Origin: Candidatus Pacearchaeota archaeon
GTDB taxonomy: Archaea; Nanobdellota; Nanobdellia; Pacearchaeales; GW2011-AR1
Direction: 5' to 3'
Assembly: GCA_002688165.1 (NCBI GenBank)
Contig: NZCB01000031.1
Coordinates: 1 to 11,279, forward strand
DNA: 11,279 nt
A model generated the notes under the pieces. The model saw only the letters and a program-made list of their open reading frames with translations. It was not told the origin of the DNA and searched no databases. The stretch's first letter is position 1. Every line of letters begins with the position of its first letter. The translations under genes and the position numbers were made by a program. Below, one piece after another: positions 1 to 6,866 of this stretch.

Positions 1-1
1 A

Positions 2-3000
2 GGGAGTGGTAGTTTCTCAAATATAATTGCTTCGATTGAGAGGAGTGTTGATCCTAATCAAGATGGAGATACTTCAGATCATTTGGATGTGATTAGTTTG
101 AGTTTGGGTGGAAATTGTGGGGGTAATTATAGATCTAATTGTGGTCCAGATGATTCTTTATCTAAATCTATTGATAATGCTGTTGATGCTGGAGTTGTTG
201 CTGTTATAGCTGCTGGGAATTCTGGTCCAAAGGAAAATAGTATTGGAACTCCAGGTACTGCTAGGAAGGCTATTACTGTGGGTGCTATTAATAAAGGTAA
301 TGGTATGGCTAGTTTTAGTTCTAGGGGGCCTGTTGAGTGGGATGATGAGCAAAGTGTTCATAGAATTTTGAATAAGCCAGATATTGTTGCTCCAGGGGTT
401 AATATTTGCGCTGCTCAATGGGATGGTGCTTGGGATGATAGAAAATGTGAGGGATTGGTTGATGAGGAGCATGTGCAGATTTCTGGAACTAGTATGGCTA
501 CTCCTCATGTTTCTGGTGCGGTTGCTTTGTTGATACAAAAGAATAAGGATTGGACTTCTAGAGAGGTAAAAATTGCATTGATGAATACTGCAATTGATAT
601 TGGAGAGGAAATTAATACTCAGGGATATGGGGGGATTGAAGTGGAAAATGCAATTGCGTATAAGGATTATCCTTCAATTGCAGATATTTCTACCGAGGGT
701 GGATTTATTGAAGGAGATGTAATCATAGAAGGAACGGCTTCTGGAAGGTCATTTCAATCCTATAGTGTTTATCTTGGATTAGGAAAAAATCCTCAGGACT
801 GGATATTATTAAAGGAAAGTTTTGAAAGAGTTGAAGAAGGGGTTTTAATTAATAATATTGATATGGATCCATATTCTAATTCGCATGTGAGTTTTCTTCT
901 TTTAGTGAATAATGTTGAAGGTATGGAAGTTAGAGATAGGATTGATGTGGTGCTTTATGATGCGGATATTGTAGAGCCTATTGGAAGTGATTCTTATAAA
1001 TTAGGGAAAATTGTAGATATTAAGGGAACTGTAAGAGGGAGATTTGATAGATATAGTGTTGAGTATGGTGTTTGGGAGAATGAGCAATTTCTTCCTGAAA
1101 GTTGGTCTTCTGAAGGAATTATTTTAGAAGGTGAGGGAATTGTTGGGGTGGATAATGGTCTAATCGCAAGGTGGGATACCTCTTTTATAGATTCAGATTT
1201 TTATACAATTAGAGTAGGTTTATTTTTAGGAGAATCTGTTAAATATTATTATGTTAAACAAATATATGTGGATGATAGGTTGAAGGAGGGGTGGCCAAGG
1301 ATTATTCCTAATACTAGGTCTAGTGGATATCCTGCATTCTTTTTGGAACCGAATGTAATTGATCTTGATAACGATGGAGATAAGGAAATAATAGTTATTT
1401 CAGATGGAAATCCTCCAAAATTATATGTTTTTAATGCAGATGGTTCTGATTATCCTGGTTGGCCGATAGAAATTGATGGTTTGAAAGCATTTTTTAGGTA
1501 TAATGAAAATGGGGTTGTTGCTGGAGATTTAGATGGGGATGGAATGGCTGAGATGATTGTTAATGGACAGAATAAAATTATGATCTTAAATCACGATGGA
1601 ACTTTGTATAGAGAGACTGATGATAATACTTTATTCCCTGTTTCTAATGTAATCTCAGATATTGACAATGATGGTAATATGGAGATAATAAGGCGGTACG
1701 AAGTAAGTCGGGAGGGAAGGGAAATCGTGATAACAGATGTAAATGGTAATGTAAAGGAAGGTTGGCCAAAAAGGATATATGAAACTGATAATGGGAGAGG
1801 CGTTATTATTCGTTGTCTGTCTTGGGATACGCATCCATCTCCTGCTGTTGGAGATATAGATGGGGATGGATTTAAGGAAATAGTTGATTTCAGTTCTTTG
1901 AATCATTATGAGGATGATTGGGATATTAATGATCCGTTAGATAAATTTGAGTGTAGATCTCGTTTGCATGTTTTTAATATGGATGGTTCTTATAAAGAGG
2001 GATTTCCGGTTGATTTTAATGGGCGGGTTTTTGCTTCACCGATTATTGCAGATATAAATAATGATGGAGAGAGAGATATTATCTTGACTAATTCTGAAAA
2101 TGGTCCGATTAGTTTCAGAGGAGGTGTTTTTGTTGTGAATAATGTTGGTAATATCATTATGGATTGGGAAATATTGGATGGAGCAAGAGTAAAGAATACT
2201 CCTTCAGTTGTTGATATTGACAATGATGGTAATTTGGAGATTCCATTATTTGTTGCATCCTATGGGGATGGATCAAGATCAAGTGCTAATATTCGGCAGC
2301 AGTTTCTTCTTAAAGGTGATGGAACAGTGGTTGATGGTTGGCCATATTCTAGGGGCATTGGTTATAATAGAAGGACTTCTGTTACAGGAAATATTGATTC
2401 TGATATGGATATTGAAATAGTAGGTGTGATGGGTAGTGGTTTTTATACATCTTCTAGGGTTTATGGAGGTGTTGTTGGGTTGGATATAGATGGGAAGATT
2501 TTGGAGGGGTATCCTTTGATTATAGGTAATCAACCTGATGCTGGGGCTACTATTGAAGATTTAGATGGGGATGGATTTAATGAAATTATTGCAAGTTCTT
2601 TTAATGAGTATGATCGGGGCAAAAAGGAAATTAAACATAGAGGTAGTGTTTATGTTTGGGAGACTGATGGGGTGGCTGATGATTCTGGTATGAGTTGGCC
2701 TATGTTTCAATATGACCCTCAACATACTGGATGTTATAATTGTAATACTGTGATAGATGATCCAGAACCTCCTATTCAAGGTGATGTTTATAAGTTTGAA
2801 GTTAGGGATTCGATTGGAGAAGTGGTTGCGTGGTTGGGAAGTGATGGGAATATTGTACTGAAGGGTAGTGTGAGTAAAGATTATTTTCCTTCTGGAGAGG
2901 CTTTGGTTGTTAAGGATAGTTTGGGTGATGTGAGTTCTTATATAGATGAGGAGGGTATGTTTTATTATACTGGTTTATTGACTGAGAATGCTTTAAGTTG

Positions 3001-3127
3001 TGAGGAAGTTAGTAGTGATGATGAATATGCAGTTAGTGTTAAGGGGGGAGATGGGGGTGTTGCTGGATATATTAAATATAATGGAGATGTTTGTTTGAAG
3101 GGGCAGATATTTATTAATGCTATATGA
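2..3127 (+). CDS. Subtilisin-like (S8) serine protease with FG-GAP/VCBS-type beta-propeller, 5' end missing
   Basis: Secreted peptidase, cut by the window edge; 1041 codons are visible and the reading frame is open from base 2. Numbering from that first codon, the oxyanion-hole Asn73 sits in AAGNSGP, followed by SFSSRGP (104-110), KPDIVAPG (125-132) and the catalytic Ser164 in GTSMATPH. The catalytic Asp and His, signal peptide and any propeptide must lie upstream. After a linker region come about eight calcium-type loops of the form D-x-D-x-D-G (near bases 1360, 1526, 1658, 1853, 2051, 2213, 2390 and 2558) alternating with G-W-P turns, as in FG-GAP/VCBS propellers, ending in WPMFQYDPQHTG. 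Three C-terminal repeats of the form V-x-D-S-x-G-x-V...G-N-x-x-L-x-G follow. It probably works on or outside the cell and forms an operon with the next gene, 19 nt away. No C-terminal membrane anchor is visible. Family assignment is firm; the substrate is unknown. Confidence 0.93.
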   Translation, partial: GSGSFSNIIASIERSVDPNQDGDTSDHLDVISLSLGGNCGGNYRSNCGPDDSLSKSIDNAVDAGVVAVIAAGNSGPKENSIGTPGTARKAITVGAINKGNGMASFSSRGPVEWDDEQSVHRILNKPDIVAPGVNICAAQWDGAWDDRKCEGLVDEEHVQISGTSMATPHVSGAVALLIQKNKDWTSREVKIALMNTAIDIGEEINTQGYGGIEVENAIAYKDYPSIADISTEGGFIEGDVIIEGTASGRSFQSYSVYLGLGKNPQDWILLKESFERVEEGVLINNIDMDPYSNSHVSFLLLVNNVEGMEVRDRIDVVLYDADIVEPIGSDSYKLGKIVDIKGTVRGRFDRYSVEYGVWENEQFLPESWSSEGIILEGEGIVGVDNGLIARWDTSFIDSDFYTIRVGLFLGESVKYYYVKQIYVDDRLKEGWPRIIPNTRSSGYPAFFLEPNVIDLDNDGDKEIIVISDGNPPKLYVFNADGSDYPGWPIEIDGLKAFFRYNENGVVAGDLDGDGMAEMIVNGQNKIMILNHDGTLYRETDDNTLFPVSNVISDIDNDGNMEIIRRYEVSREGREIVITDVNGNVKEGWPKRIYETDNGRGVIIRCLSWDTHPSPAVGDIDGDGFKEIVDFSSLNHYEDDWDINDPLDKFECRSRLHVFNMDGSYKEGFPVDFNGRVFASPIIADINNDGERDIILTNSENGPISFRGGVFVVNNVGNIIMDWEILDGARVKNTPSVVDIDNDGNLEIPLFVASYGDGSRSSANIRQQFLLKGDGTVVDGWPYSRGIGYNRRTSVTGNIDSDMDIEIVGVMGSGFYTSSRVYGGVVGLDIDGKILEGYPLIIGNQPDAGATIEDLDGDGFNEIIASSFNEYDRGKKEIKHRGSVYVWETDGVADDSGMSWPMFQYDPQHTGCYNCNTVIDDPEPPIQGDVYKFEVRDSIGEVVAWLGSDGNIVLKGSVSKDYFPSGEALVVKDSLGDVSSYIDEEGMFYYTGLLTENALSCEEVSSDDEYAVSVKGGDGGVAGYIKYNGDVCLKGQIFINAI
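2792..3108 (+). repeat. Three degenerate protein-level repeats at the protease C-terminus
   Basis: Three copies, at about 2795-2869, 2905-2981 and 3026-3108, share the layout hydrophobic-V-x-D-S-x-G-D/E-V-x-x-(Y/W)-x-x-x-x-G-x-x-x-x-x-G. The third copy is looser. They are diverged in DNA, so this is an old domain repeat, not a recent duplication. The same style of G-N-x-x-L-x-G strand appears in the next gene (GNVNLG, GNIMVSG). I recall similar repeats in surface proteins of DPANN archaea; their function is unknown, and a beta-stranded stalk or attachment module is a guess. Confidence 0.55.
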
Positions 3128-3134
3128 TTTTGAA

Positions 3135-3140
3135 AGGAGG
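3135..3140 (+). promoter_or_regulatory. Strong Shine-Dalgarno site for the fibre-like gene
   Basis: AGGAGG within AAAGGAGGT lies 6 nt before the ATG at 3147 and 8 nt after the protease stop. It fixes the start of the downstream gene and indicates that this gene is translated from a message shared with the protease. It contrasts with the leaderless-type starts elsewhere in the window. Confidence 0.85.
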
Positions 3141-3146
3141 TAAAAT

Positions 3147-3845
3147 ATGAAAAGAAAATTAGAGTTTAAGGGATTGTTGAGGAATAATTTGTTGTCGTTG
3201 ATAGTTATAGTTGGTGTTCTTGTCGTTGGAGGGGTTTTTGCTAGTGTAGTTATTGATAATGGGAATGTTAATTTAGGGGATGTTTTGTTTGTTGATTCTG
3301 ATTCTGGTGAAGTGGGGATTGGGACGACAGCTCCAAACGCTATATTAGATATAAGCGATGCAACAAATGATAACCTAAGAATAGGAACGAGAACGGGTGA
3401 GATGGCAATCCACTCAGTTACAGATGCAGGAGCACACTCGGTTTTAGCGTTTGAAGGTAGTGAATTTAATTTCAGAACTGGTAATGTTGGAATTGGGACG
3501 ACGAATCCTGCAGCAACACTGGATGTTCGAGGAGCAGGAGAAGTCGCTAGAATATATGGAGATGATGACTCAGGGTATATCCAATTTTTTGAACCAACTG
3601 GAAACGCGGCCAGAGGAATCATTGGCTATGGAAATAGTGGAATGATATTCACAGGGGCGTCAACTGATTCACTTGCAATTAGATCAAGTCGTGCAATGCA
3701 TCTAGGGACTAATGGAAATAATATAGCCATGACTATTGATACTTCTCAAAATGTTGTGATTAATAGGAATCTAAATGTAAGTGGGAATATAATGGTATCA
3801 GGATGTATTATCTATAATGGAGGAGTATTAGGAAATTGTATTTAG
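3147..3845 (+). CDS. Membrane-anchored fibre-like protein with GIGTT (phage tail-fibre type) repeats
   Basis: 232 residues. A basic N-terminus (MKRKLEFKG) and one hydrophobic segment (about 14-33) form a signal anchor, so the rest should be outside the cell. Two copies of V-G-I-G-T-T-x-P followed by a hydrophobic-L-D stretch (56-69 and 114-127) match a motif common in tail-fibre-like and adhesin-like proteins. The C-terminus (about 202-232) has G-N-x-x-x-x-G strands and two cysteines (220, 231) that could pair. The gene follows the protease by 19 nt with a strong ribosome-binding site, so the two are probably co-transcribed. Bases of about 3330-3720 use gca, aca, acg, tca, atc and aac often, while flanking sequence prefers T-ending codons, which suggests an acquired central domain. 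Role in adhesion or as a pseudopilin-like surface fibre is inference; no exact family is recognised. Confidence 0.8.
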   Translation: MKRKLEFKGLLRNNLLSLIVIVGVLVVGGVFASVVIDNGNVNLGDVLFVDSDSGEVGIGTTAPNAILDISDATNDNLRIGTRTGEMAIHSVTDAGAHSVLAFEGSEFNFRTGNVGIGTTNPAATLDVRGAGEVARIYGDDDSGYIQFFEPTGNAARGIIGYGNSGMIFTGASTDSLAIRSSRAMHLGTNGNNIAMTIDTSQNVVINRNLNVSGNIMVSGCIIYNGGVLGNCI

Positions 3846-3927
3846 ATTATAAATAGACTGATAATTAGAATTTGGGTCATGAGTTCTAATGGATTTAGAT
3901 GGTAGTGGGTGTGGTGAATATATATTG

Positions 3928-3940
3928 TTTTTTTCTTTTT
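3928..3940 (+). terminator. Oligo-T terminator after the protease/fibre operon
   Basis: A T7-C-T5 tract lies about 80 nt after the stop of the fibre-like gene. Archaeal RNA polymerase terminates at such T-rich tracts without needing a hairpin. It is the longest T run in this gap and correctly placed to end the upstream operon. Confidence 0.55.
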
Positions 3941-3967
3941 GTGGTGGTGGCGGGAAATTTAATAGAA

Positions 3968-3989
3968 GTCCCAGTCTAAAGGCTGGGGC
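3968..3989 (+). other. Orphan 9-bp stem-loop, possible IS200/IS605-type end or omega-RNA relic
   Basis: GTCCCAGTC and GGCTGGGGC pair over 9 positions (two T-G wobbles) around a TAAA loop, unusually GC-rich for this AT-rich gap. It is followed by AGACGTCAC. A GC-rich stem with a CTAAAGG/CTTTAGG-like apex followed a few bases later by GTCAC is reminiscent of the right ends of archaeal IS200/IS605 (TnpB/IS1341) elements as I remember them. No tnpA or tnpB lies nearby, so it would be a solo relic or a MITE-like copy. A plain structured RNA element or terminator hairpin is the alternative. Confidence 0.4.
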
Positions 3990-4086
3990 AGACGTCACAT
4001 ATTCTTTTAGTTTTTATTATTGGTGGATAAGAATTAGGTAAGAAGATTGAGAAACAAGAATCTATAGAAAAGTGGTTCTAGTTAAA

Positions 4087-4095
4087 TTTATATAA
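4087..4095 (+). promoter_or_regulatory. TATA box of the Cys-rich gene (leaderless start)
   Basis: TTTATATAA is centred 25 nt before the ATG at 4116, the spacing expected if transcription starts at or next to the start codon. No Shine-Dalgarno site is present between the two, in agreement with a leaderless message. Confidence 0.65.
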
Positions 4096-4115
4096 TTCTG
4101 TTTTCTGTTTTTATT

Positions 4116-5585
4116 ATGAAAAAAGGATTATTATTAGGAATATCTTTGGTAGTCTTGGTGATGGTTGGATTAGTTTTGGCGGTTAATTATTTTGATAATG
4201 AAGATTTGGGCATGGGCATGATTGCAGATATTGGTGAGGGAGCAGATATGGTTCTGATAGAAGATATTGATGAAGATTTGGATATTGATGAAGATTTGGA
4301 TATTGATGAAGATTTGGATATTGATGAAGATTTGGATATTGATCCTATTGCACATAATAACCTAAATGATAACGAGGATTTAAATCAAGATAAGAAAAAT
4401 TTAAAAAATATTCCTCTAGTAGCTGGTAAAAATAAAGGAGGTTTTACTAATAATTTGGCAGGAGGATTTGTAAATATTATTAATTCATTTAAAAATCGTT
4501 TTCATAAGGCCTTTAAGCTTTTATTTGGAGCAGGAGGCATAAAAAAAGTAGGTGCTTGCAGTTCTAGATCAGATTGTATTGCTGGAGGATTTGTAGATCC
4601 TGCACCTTATTGTGATGCTAATTTTAGGGTAATGCCGAGAGTTTTTTGCTTTAATCGGGGAATGAAGACTGCTTATTGTGGGATACATAATGCAGGGATG
4701 AATAGGAGGGAATGTAATCCTGGTTTTTTTTGTAATGAAATAGATATTGATAATAACGGGATAATTGATAATGTTGTTTGTTCAAAGGGAGTTAATTGTA
4801 ATGATAATGGTATTTGTGAATATGGAGAGGATATGGAAAAATGTGTGGATTGTAATCCTTTTGATCCAAAACCTCCCAAACCTCCAGGAATTCCTGATCC
4901 TGGACCGCCATTTTTGCCTGCTCCTGGGCCTGGCCCTGGACCTGCCCCTCCCGATTTTTCATGCAAGGTGTCTAAGGATTGCAGTTTGCCACCTACAGAA
5001 GATGAAGTTTCTTGCGAGGATAGGGATGGAGATGGAGTTGATGACGAATTAGTTAGAAAGAGGGCTTGCTGTTTGGGGGTGCGTCCAAATAAACAATGTA
5101 ATGTTTGTGATAGGGTTAGTAATTGTAGATATGGTTGTGGATGGAGAGAAGATATGAATCCTCCAAAGATTTTTTGTTGTCCAAAAAATGATCCTTGTAA
5201 TGAGCCTGGGTGTGATGGAGATGGCATATGTGAGGATGGAGAGATTCCTGGAATTTGTCCTGATTGTCCAACATGCAATCATGATGGGGTTTGTGATGTA
5301 GGTAGGGGAGAAAACGCACACAATTGTATCCCTGATTGCATAATTGGGCCAATTGAATGTTGCACTAATGAGGATTGTGGGCCAAAAACTTATGAATGTG
5401 AGGGAAACACAGCTATTTGGAGATTTCCTCAATGCAAAAAAATGTGCACACCTGATTCCAAATGTAAGGAAGGTTATATCAAATCAAATTGTAGTAACTT
5501 AGATAAGGTTTGTGAGATTGGGTCTGATGGAAAATCTAGATGTGTAGGTTCTGGAAATAGTCCTTCAATTATGCTTTCAAATTAG
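4116..5585 (+). CDS. Secreted cysteine-rich surface protein with acidic repeats and calcium-type loops
   Basis: 489 residues. A signal peptide or anchor (MKKG then hydrophobic to about residue 23) is followed by four perfect acidic repeats DIDEDL (50-73). A Lys- and amphipathic-rich stretch (94-146) leads into a cysteine-rich part beginning at Cys148. Three modules have the form C-N/D-x-D/N-G-x-C-(E/D)-x-G ending in D-C (228-246, 366-384, 387-408), a pattern common in archaeal secreted proteins. Two EF-hand-like loops, DIDNNGIID (209-217) and DRDGDGVDD (302-310), suggest calcium binding. A Pro/Gly-rich hinge (about 249-280) separates two cysteine-rich halves. The many cysteines imply extracellular disulfides. 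It has its own promoter, and its stop overlaps the convergent permease gene by 9 nt. The exact function is not recognised; a structural or binding role at the envelope is inferred. Confidence 0.85.
   Translation: MKKGLLLGISLVVLVMVGLVLAVNYFDNEDLGMGMIADIGEGADMVLIEDIDEDLDIDEDLDIDEDLDIDEDLDIDPIAHNNLNDNEDLNQDKKNLKNIPLVAGKNKGGFTNNLAGGFVNIINSFKNRFHKAFKLLFGAGGIKKVGACSSRSDCIAGGFVDPAPYCDANFRVMPRVFCFNRGMKTAYCGIHNAGMNRRECNPGFFCNEIDIDNNGIIDNVVCSKGVNCNDNGICEYGEDMEKCVDCNPFDPKPPKPPGIPDPGPPFLPAPGPGPGPAPPDFSCKVSKDCSLPPTEDEVSCEDRDGDGVDDELVRKRACCLGVRPNKQCNVCDRVSNCRYGCGWREDMNPPKIFCCPKNDPCNEPGCDGDGICEDGEIPGICPDCPTCNHDGVCDVGRGENAHNCIPDCIIGPIECCTNEDCGPKTYECEGNTAIWRFPQCKKMCTPDSKCKEGYIKSNCSNLDKVCEIGSDGKSRCVGSGNSPSIMLSN
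4263..4343 (+). repeat. 18-bp in-frame tandem repeat, four perfect copies plus half
   Basis: The unit GATATTGATGAAGATTTG occurs four times without change (4263-4280, 4281-4298, 4299-4316, 4317-4334), then GATATTGAT. Each unit encodes DIDEDL. Perfect identity at the DNA level points to recent slippage expansion, so copy number may vary between strains. Confidence 0.97.
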
Positions 5586-6800
5586 ATAAAAAATAATTGT
5601 GGGAATTATCAAACTGCCCATGAGGTGCATTCTTTTGATATTTTTTGAGATTGTGAAAATTCCTAGAGAAGTAGAGGTTAGAAATATTAAAATGGTTATT
5701 AATTTTCCTTCCAGTGTGGGATCTGAGAATATTAATACTATGAAGATAATTATTAGGAGGATTATTGCAGATAATTTATTATAAGATATCTTATGGATGT
5801 TTTTTGCAATTATTTTTGAGATGTTTATTGTTAAAATGAAGGATAATAGGCCAGAGATTATTATTACTAGGAGGATTATTGTTAGGTTGTTTAAGGTTAG
5901 TTCAGGAATTATTTGTGAAATGGTTGCAGCAGCTCCAGTCCTTGTTTTATTTATTGAATAGAGCGCTATGAATGATAGGCCCATTACTATTGTGTTAATG
6001 GCCCCTAAGAGGAATAAAAATTCTCTTTGATCTTTTATATTTAAGAAAGATCTTCCAATTAATGCTGCTTGAGATGCACCAAGTCCTGGAAGAAATGCTG
6101 TGAAAGGAGATGCAATTATTGATGCTAATGAGGCCCTAGATATTGAATCCTTAGATAATTTAATATTTCTTAGAGGAGTTATTCTTTGTTCAGGAATTTT
6201 TGTTTTTTGTTTTATTGCAATTATTAAATTACTAGATCCAAATAATCCGGTTAGTAGTGGAAGCAATGGTTCTTTTATGTTGATATTTAATGTGGCTATT
6301 CCTAGAAATCCTGCTATTAGGAAAATGAATAATGCCCATAATTTTTTGTTTTTTTCGGAACCAATAAGGAATAATGAAATTGTAATTAATATGAAAGGCA
6401 TTATTTTCTGGATAGATGGATAAAATTTGGGTAGTAGGAAAAGGAAGATTGGTGTGAATAGTAGGATTATTAATAGAGCTGTTAAACTTCCATATAGTGT
6501 GAATATTATTGCATAATAACCTCTGCCCCTTAGTAAAAGTTTGTGTCCTGGTAAAATGGATAGAAAAGAATCTTCATCTGGTGCCCCTAAGAAAATGCTT
6601 GGAATAAAATCCATGAAGGTATGTGTTATGGCCATAGATGTTATGAAAATAATTAAGACTATTGGAGAGGTTATTGATAAAATAAATGTTGAAACACTAA
6701 GTGTTATGATTGCTACTAAATTTATGTGGATTCCAGGGGTTAGGCCTGTCATGGTGCCGGCAAATAATCCTAACATAATTGCGATTATTTCTATTAACAT
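5577..6800 (-). CDS. TctA/DUF112-type integral membrane permease
   Basis: 407 residues, hydrophobic throughout with roughly ten membrane segments. The N-terminal G-x-x-x-G-x-x-P-G pattern (GLFAGTMTGLTPG, 11-23) and the internal partner FLPGLGASQAALIG (236-249) match the repeated motifs of the TctA family (large subunit of tripartite tricarboxylate transporters). IFLGAPDEDS (69-78) is also typical of its archaeal DUF112 branch. TctA proteins in bacteria work with TctB and a periplasmic binding protein TctC. Neither is encoded nearby, and archaeal members usually stand alone, so the substrate (a carboxylate by analogy) is unknown. The start ATG is preceded by a TATA-like element at leaderless distance. 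The gene converges on and overlaps the Cys-rich gene by 9 nt and diverges from msrC. Confidence 0.85.
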   Translation of the reverse strand: MLIEIIAIMLGLFAGTMTGLTPGIHINLVAIITLSVSTFILSITSPIVLIIFITSMAITHTFMDFIPSIFLGAPDEDSFLSILPGHKLLLRGRGYYAIIFTLYGSLTALLIILLFTPIFLFLLPKFYPSIQKIMPFILITISLFLIGSEKNKKLWALFIFLIAGFLGIATLNINIKEPLLPLLTGLFGSSNLIIAIKQKTKIPEQRITPLRNIKLSKDSISRASLASIIASPFTAFLPGLGASQAALIGRSFLNIKDQREFLFLLGAINTIVMGLSFIALYSINKTRTGAAATISQIIPELTLNNLTIILLVIIISGLLSFILTINISKIIAKNIHKISYNKLSAIILLIIIFIVLIFSDPTLEGKLITILIFLTSTSLGIFTISKNIKRMHLMGSLIIPTIIFYLI

Positions 6801-6816
6801 TGTGGAAATTTATGTC

Positions 6817-6826
6817 TATTTTTATA
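6817..6826 (-). promoter_or_regulatory. TATA box of the permease gene
   Basis: Read on the minus strand this is TATAAAAATA, centred about 22 nt before the permease ATG (6800). It fits a leaderless or near-leaderless transcript. It is distinct from the msrC TATA element on the other strand about 20 bp away. Confidence 0.55.
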
Positions 6827-6838
6827 GATTAGAAAAGC

Positions 6839-6848
6839 TTATATATTA
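6839..6848 (+). promoter_or_regulatory. TATA box and BRE of msrC
   Basis: TTATATATTA is centred about 24 nt before the ATG at 6867, with the purine-rich AGAAAAG directly upstream as a plausible TFB-recognition element. No Shine-Dalgarno site follows, so the message is probably leaderless, which supports the chosen start. Confidence 0.65.
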
Positions 6849-6866
6849 GATTTTGTTTGCCGAATT

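Larger units (their letters stand above)
3846..4115. other. 270-bp intergenic region without a credible gene
   Basis: Holds, in order, a T-tract, an orphan stem-loop and the TATA element of the Cys-rich gene (each listed separately). A 50-codon open frame at 3889-4041 reads through the T-tract and stem-loop and has no ribosome-binding site, so I do not call it a gene. No tRNA-like cloverleaf is seen. Confidence 0.6.

Noticed and set aside
2993..3622. 209-codon minus-strand open frame across the protease/fibre junction
   Set aside because: It runs opposite two good genes, crossing their ribosome-binding site; it is a by-product of skewed codon use in the fibre gene.
3889..4041. 50-codon open frame in the gap after the fibre-like gene
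   Set aside because: It spans the T-tract and the stem-loop, has no ribosome-binding site or promoter at the right distance, and its translation resembles no family.
4058..4080. Imperfect inverted repeat AGAATC/GGTTCT upstream of the Cys-rich gene as an operator
   Set aside because: Only 6 bp with one wobble and an 11-nt spacer in AT-rich sequence; no supporting second copy in the window.
4263..4343. CRISPR-like or iteron-like interpretation of the 18-bp repeat
   Set aside because: Copies are directly adjacent without spacers, in frame inside a gene and translated as DIDEDL.
4673..5278. 201-codon minus-strand open frame opposite the Cys-rich gene
   Set aside because: Its Ser/Pro/Gln-rich translation mirrors the Cys/Pro/Gly-rich plus-strand gene, and it has no promoter or family resemblance.
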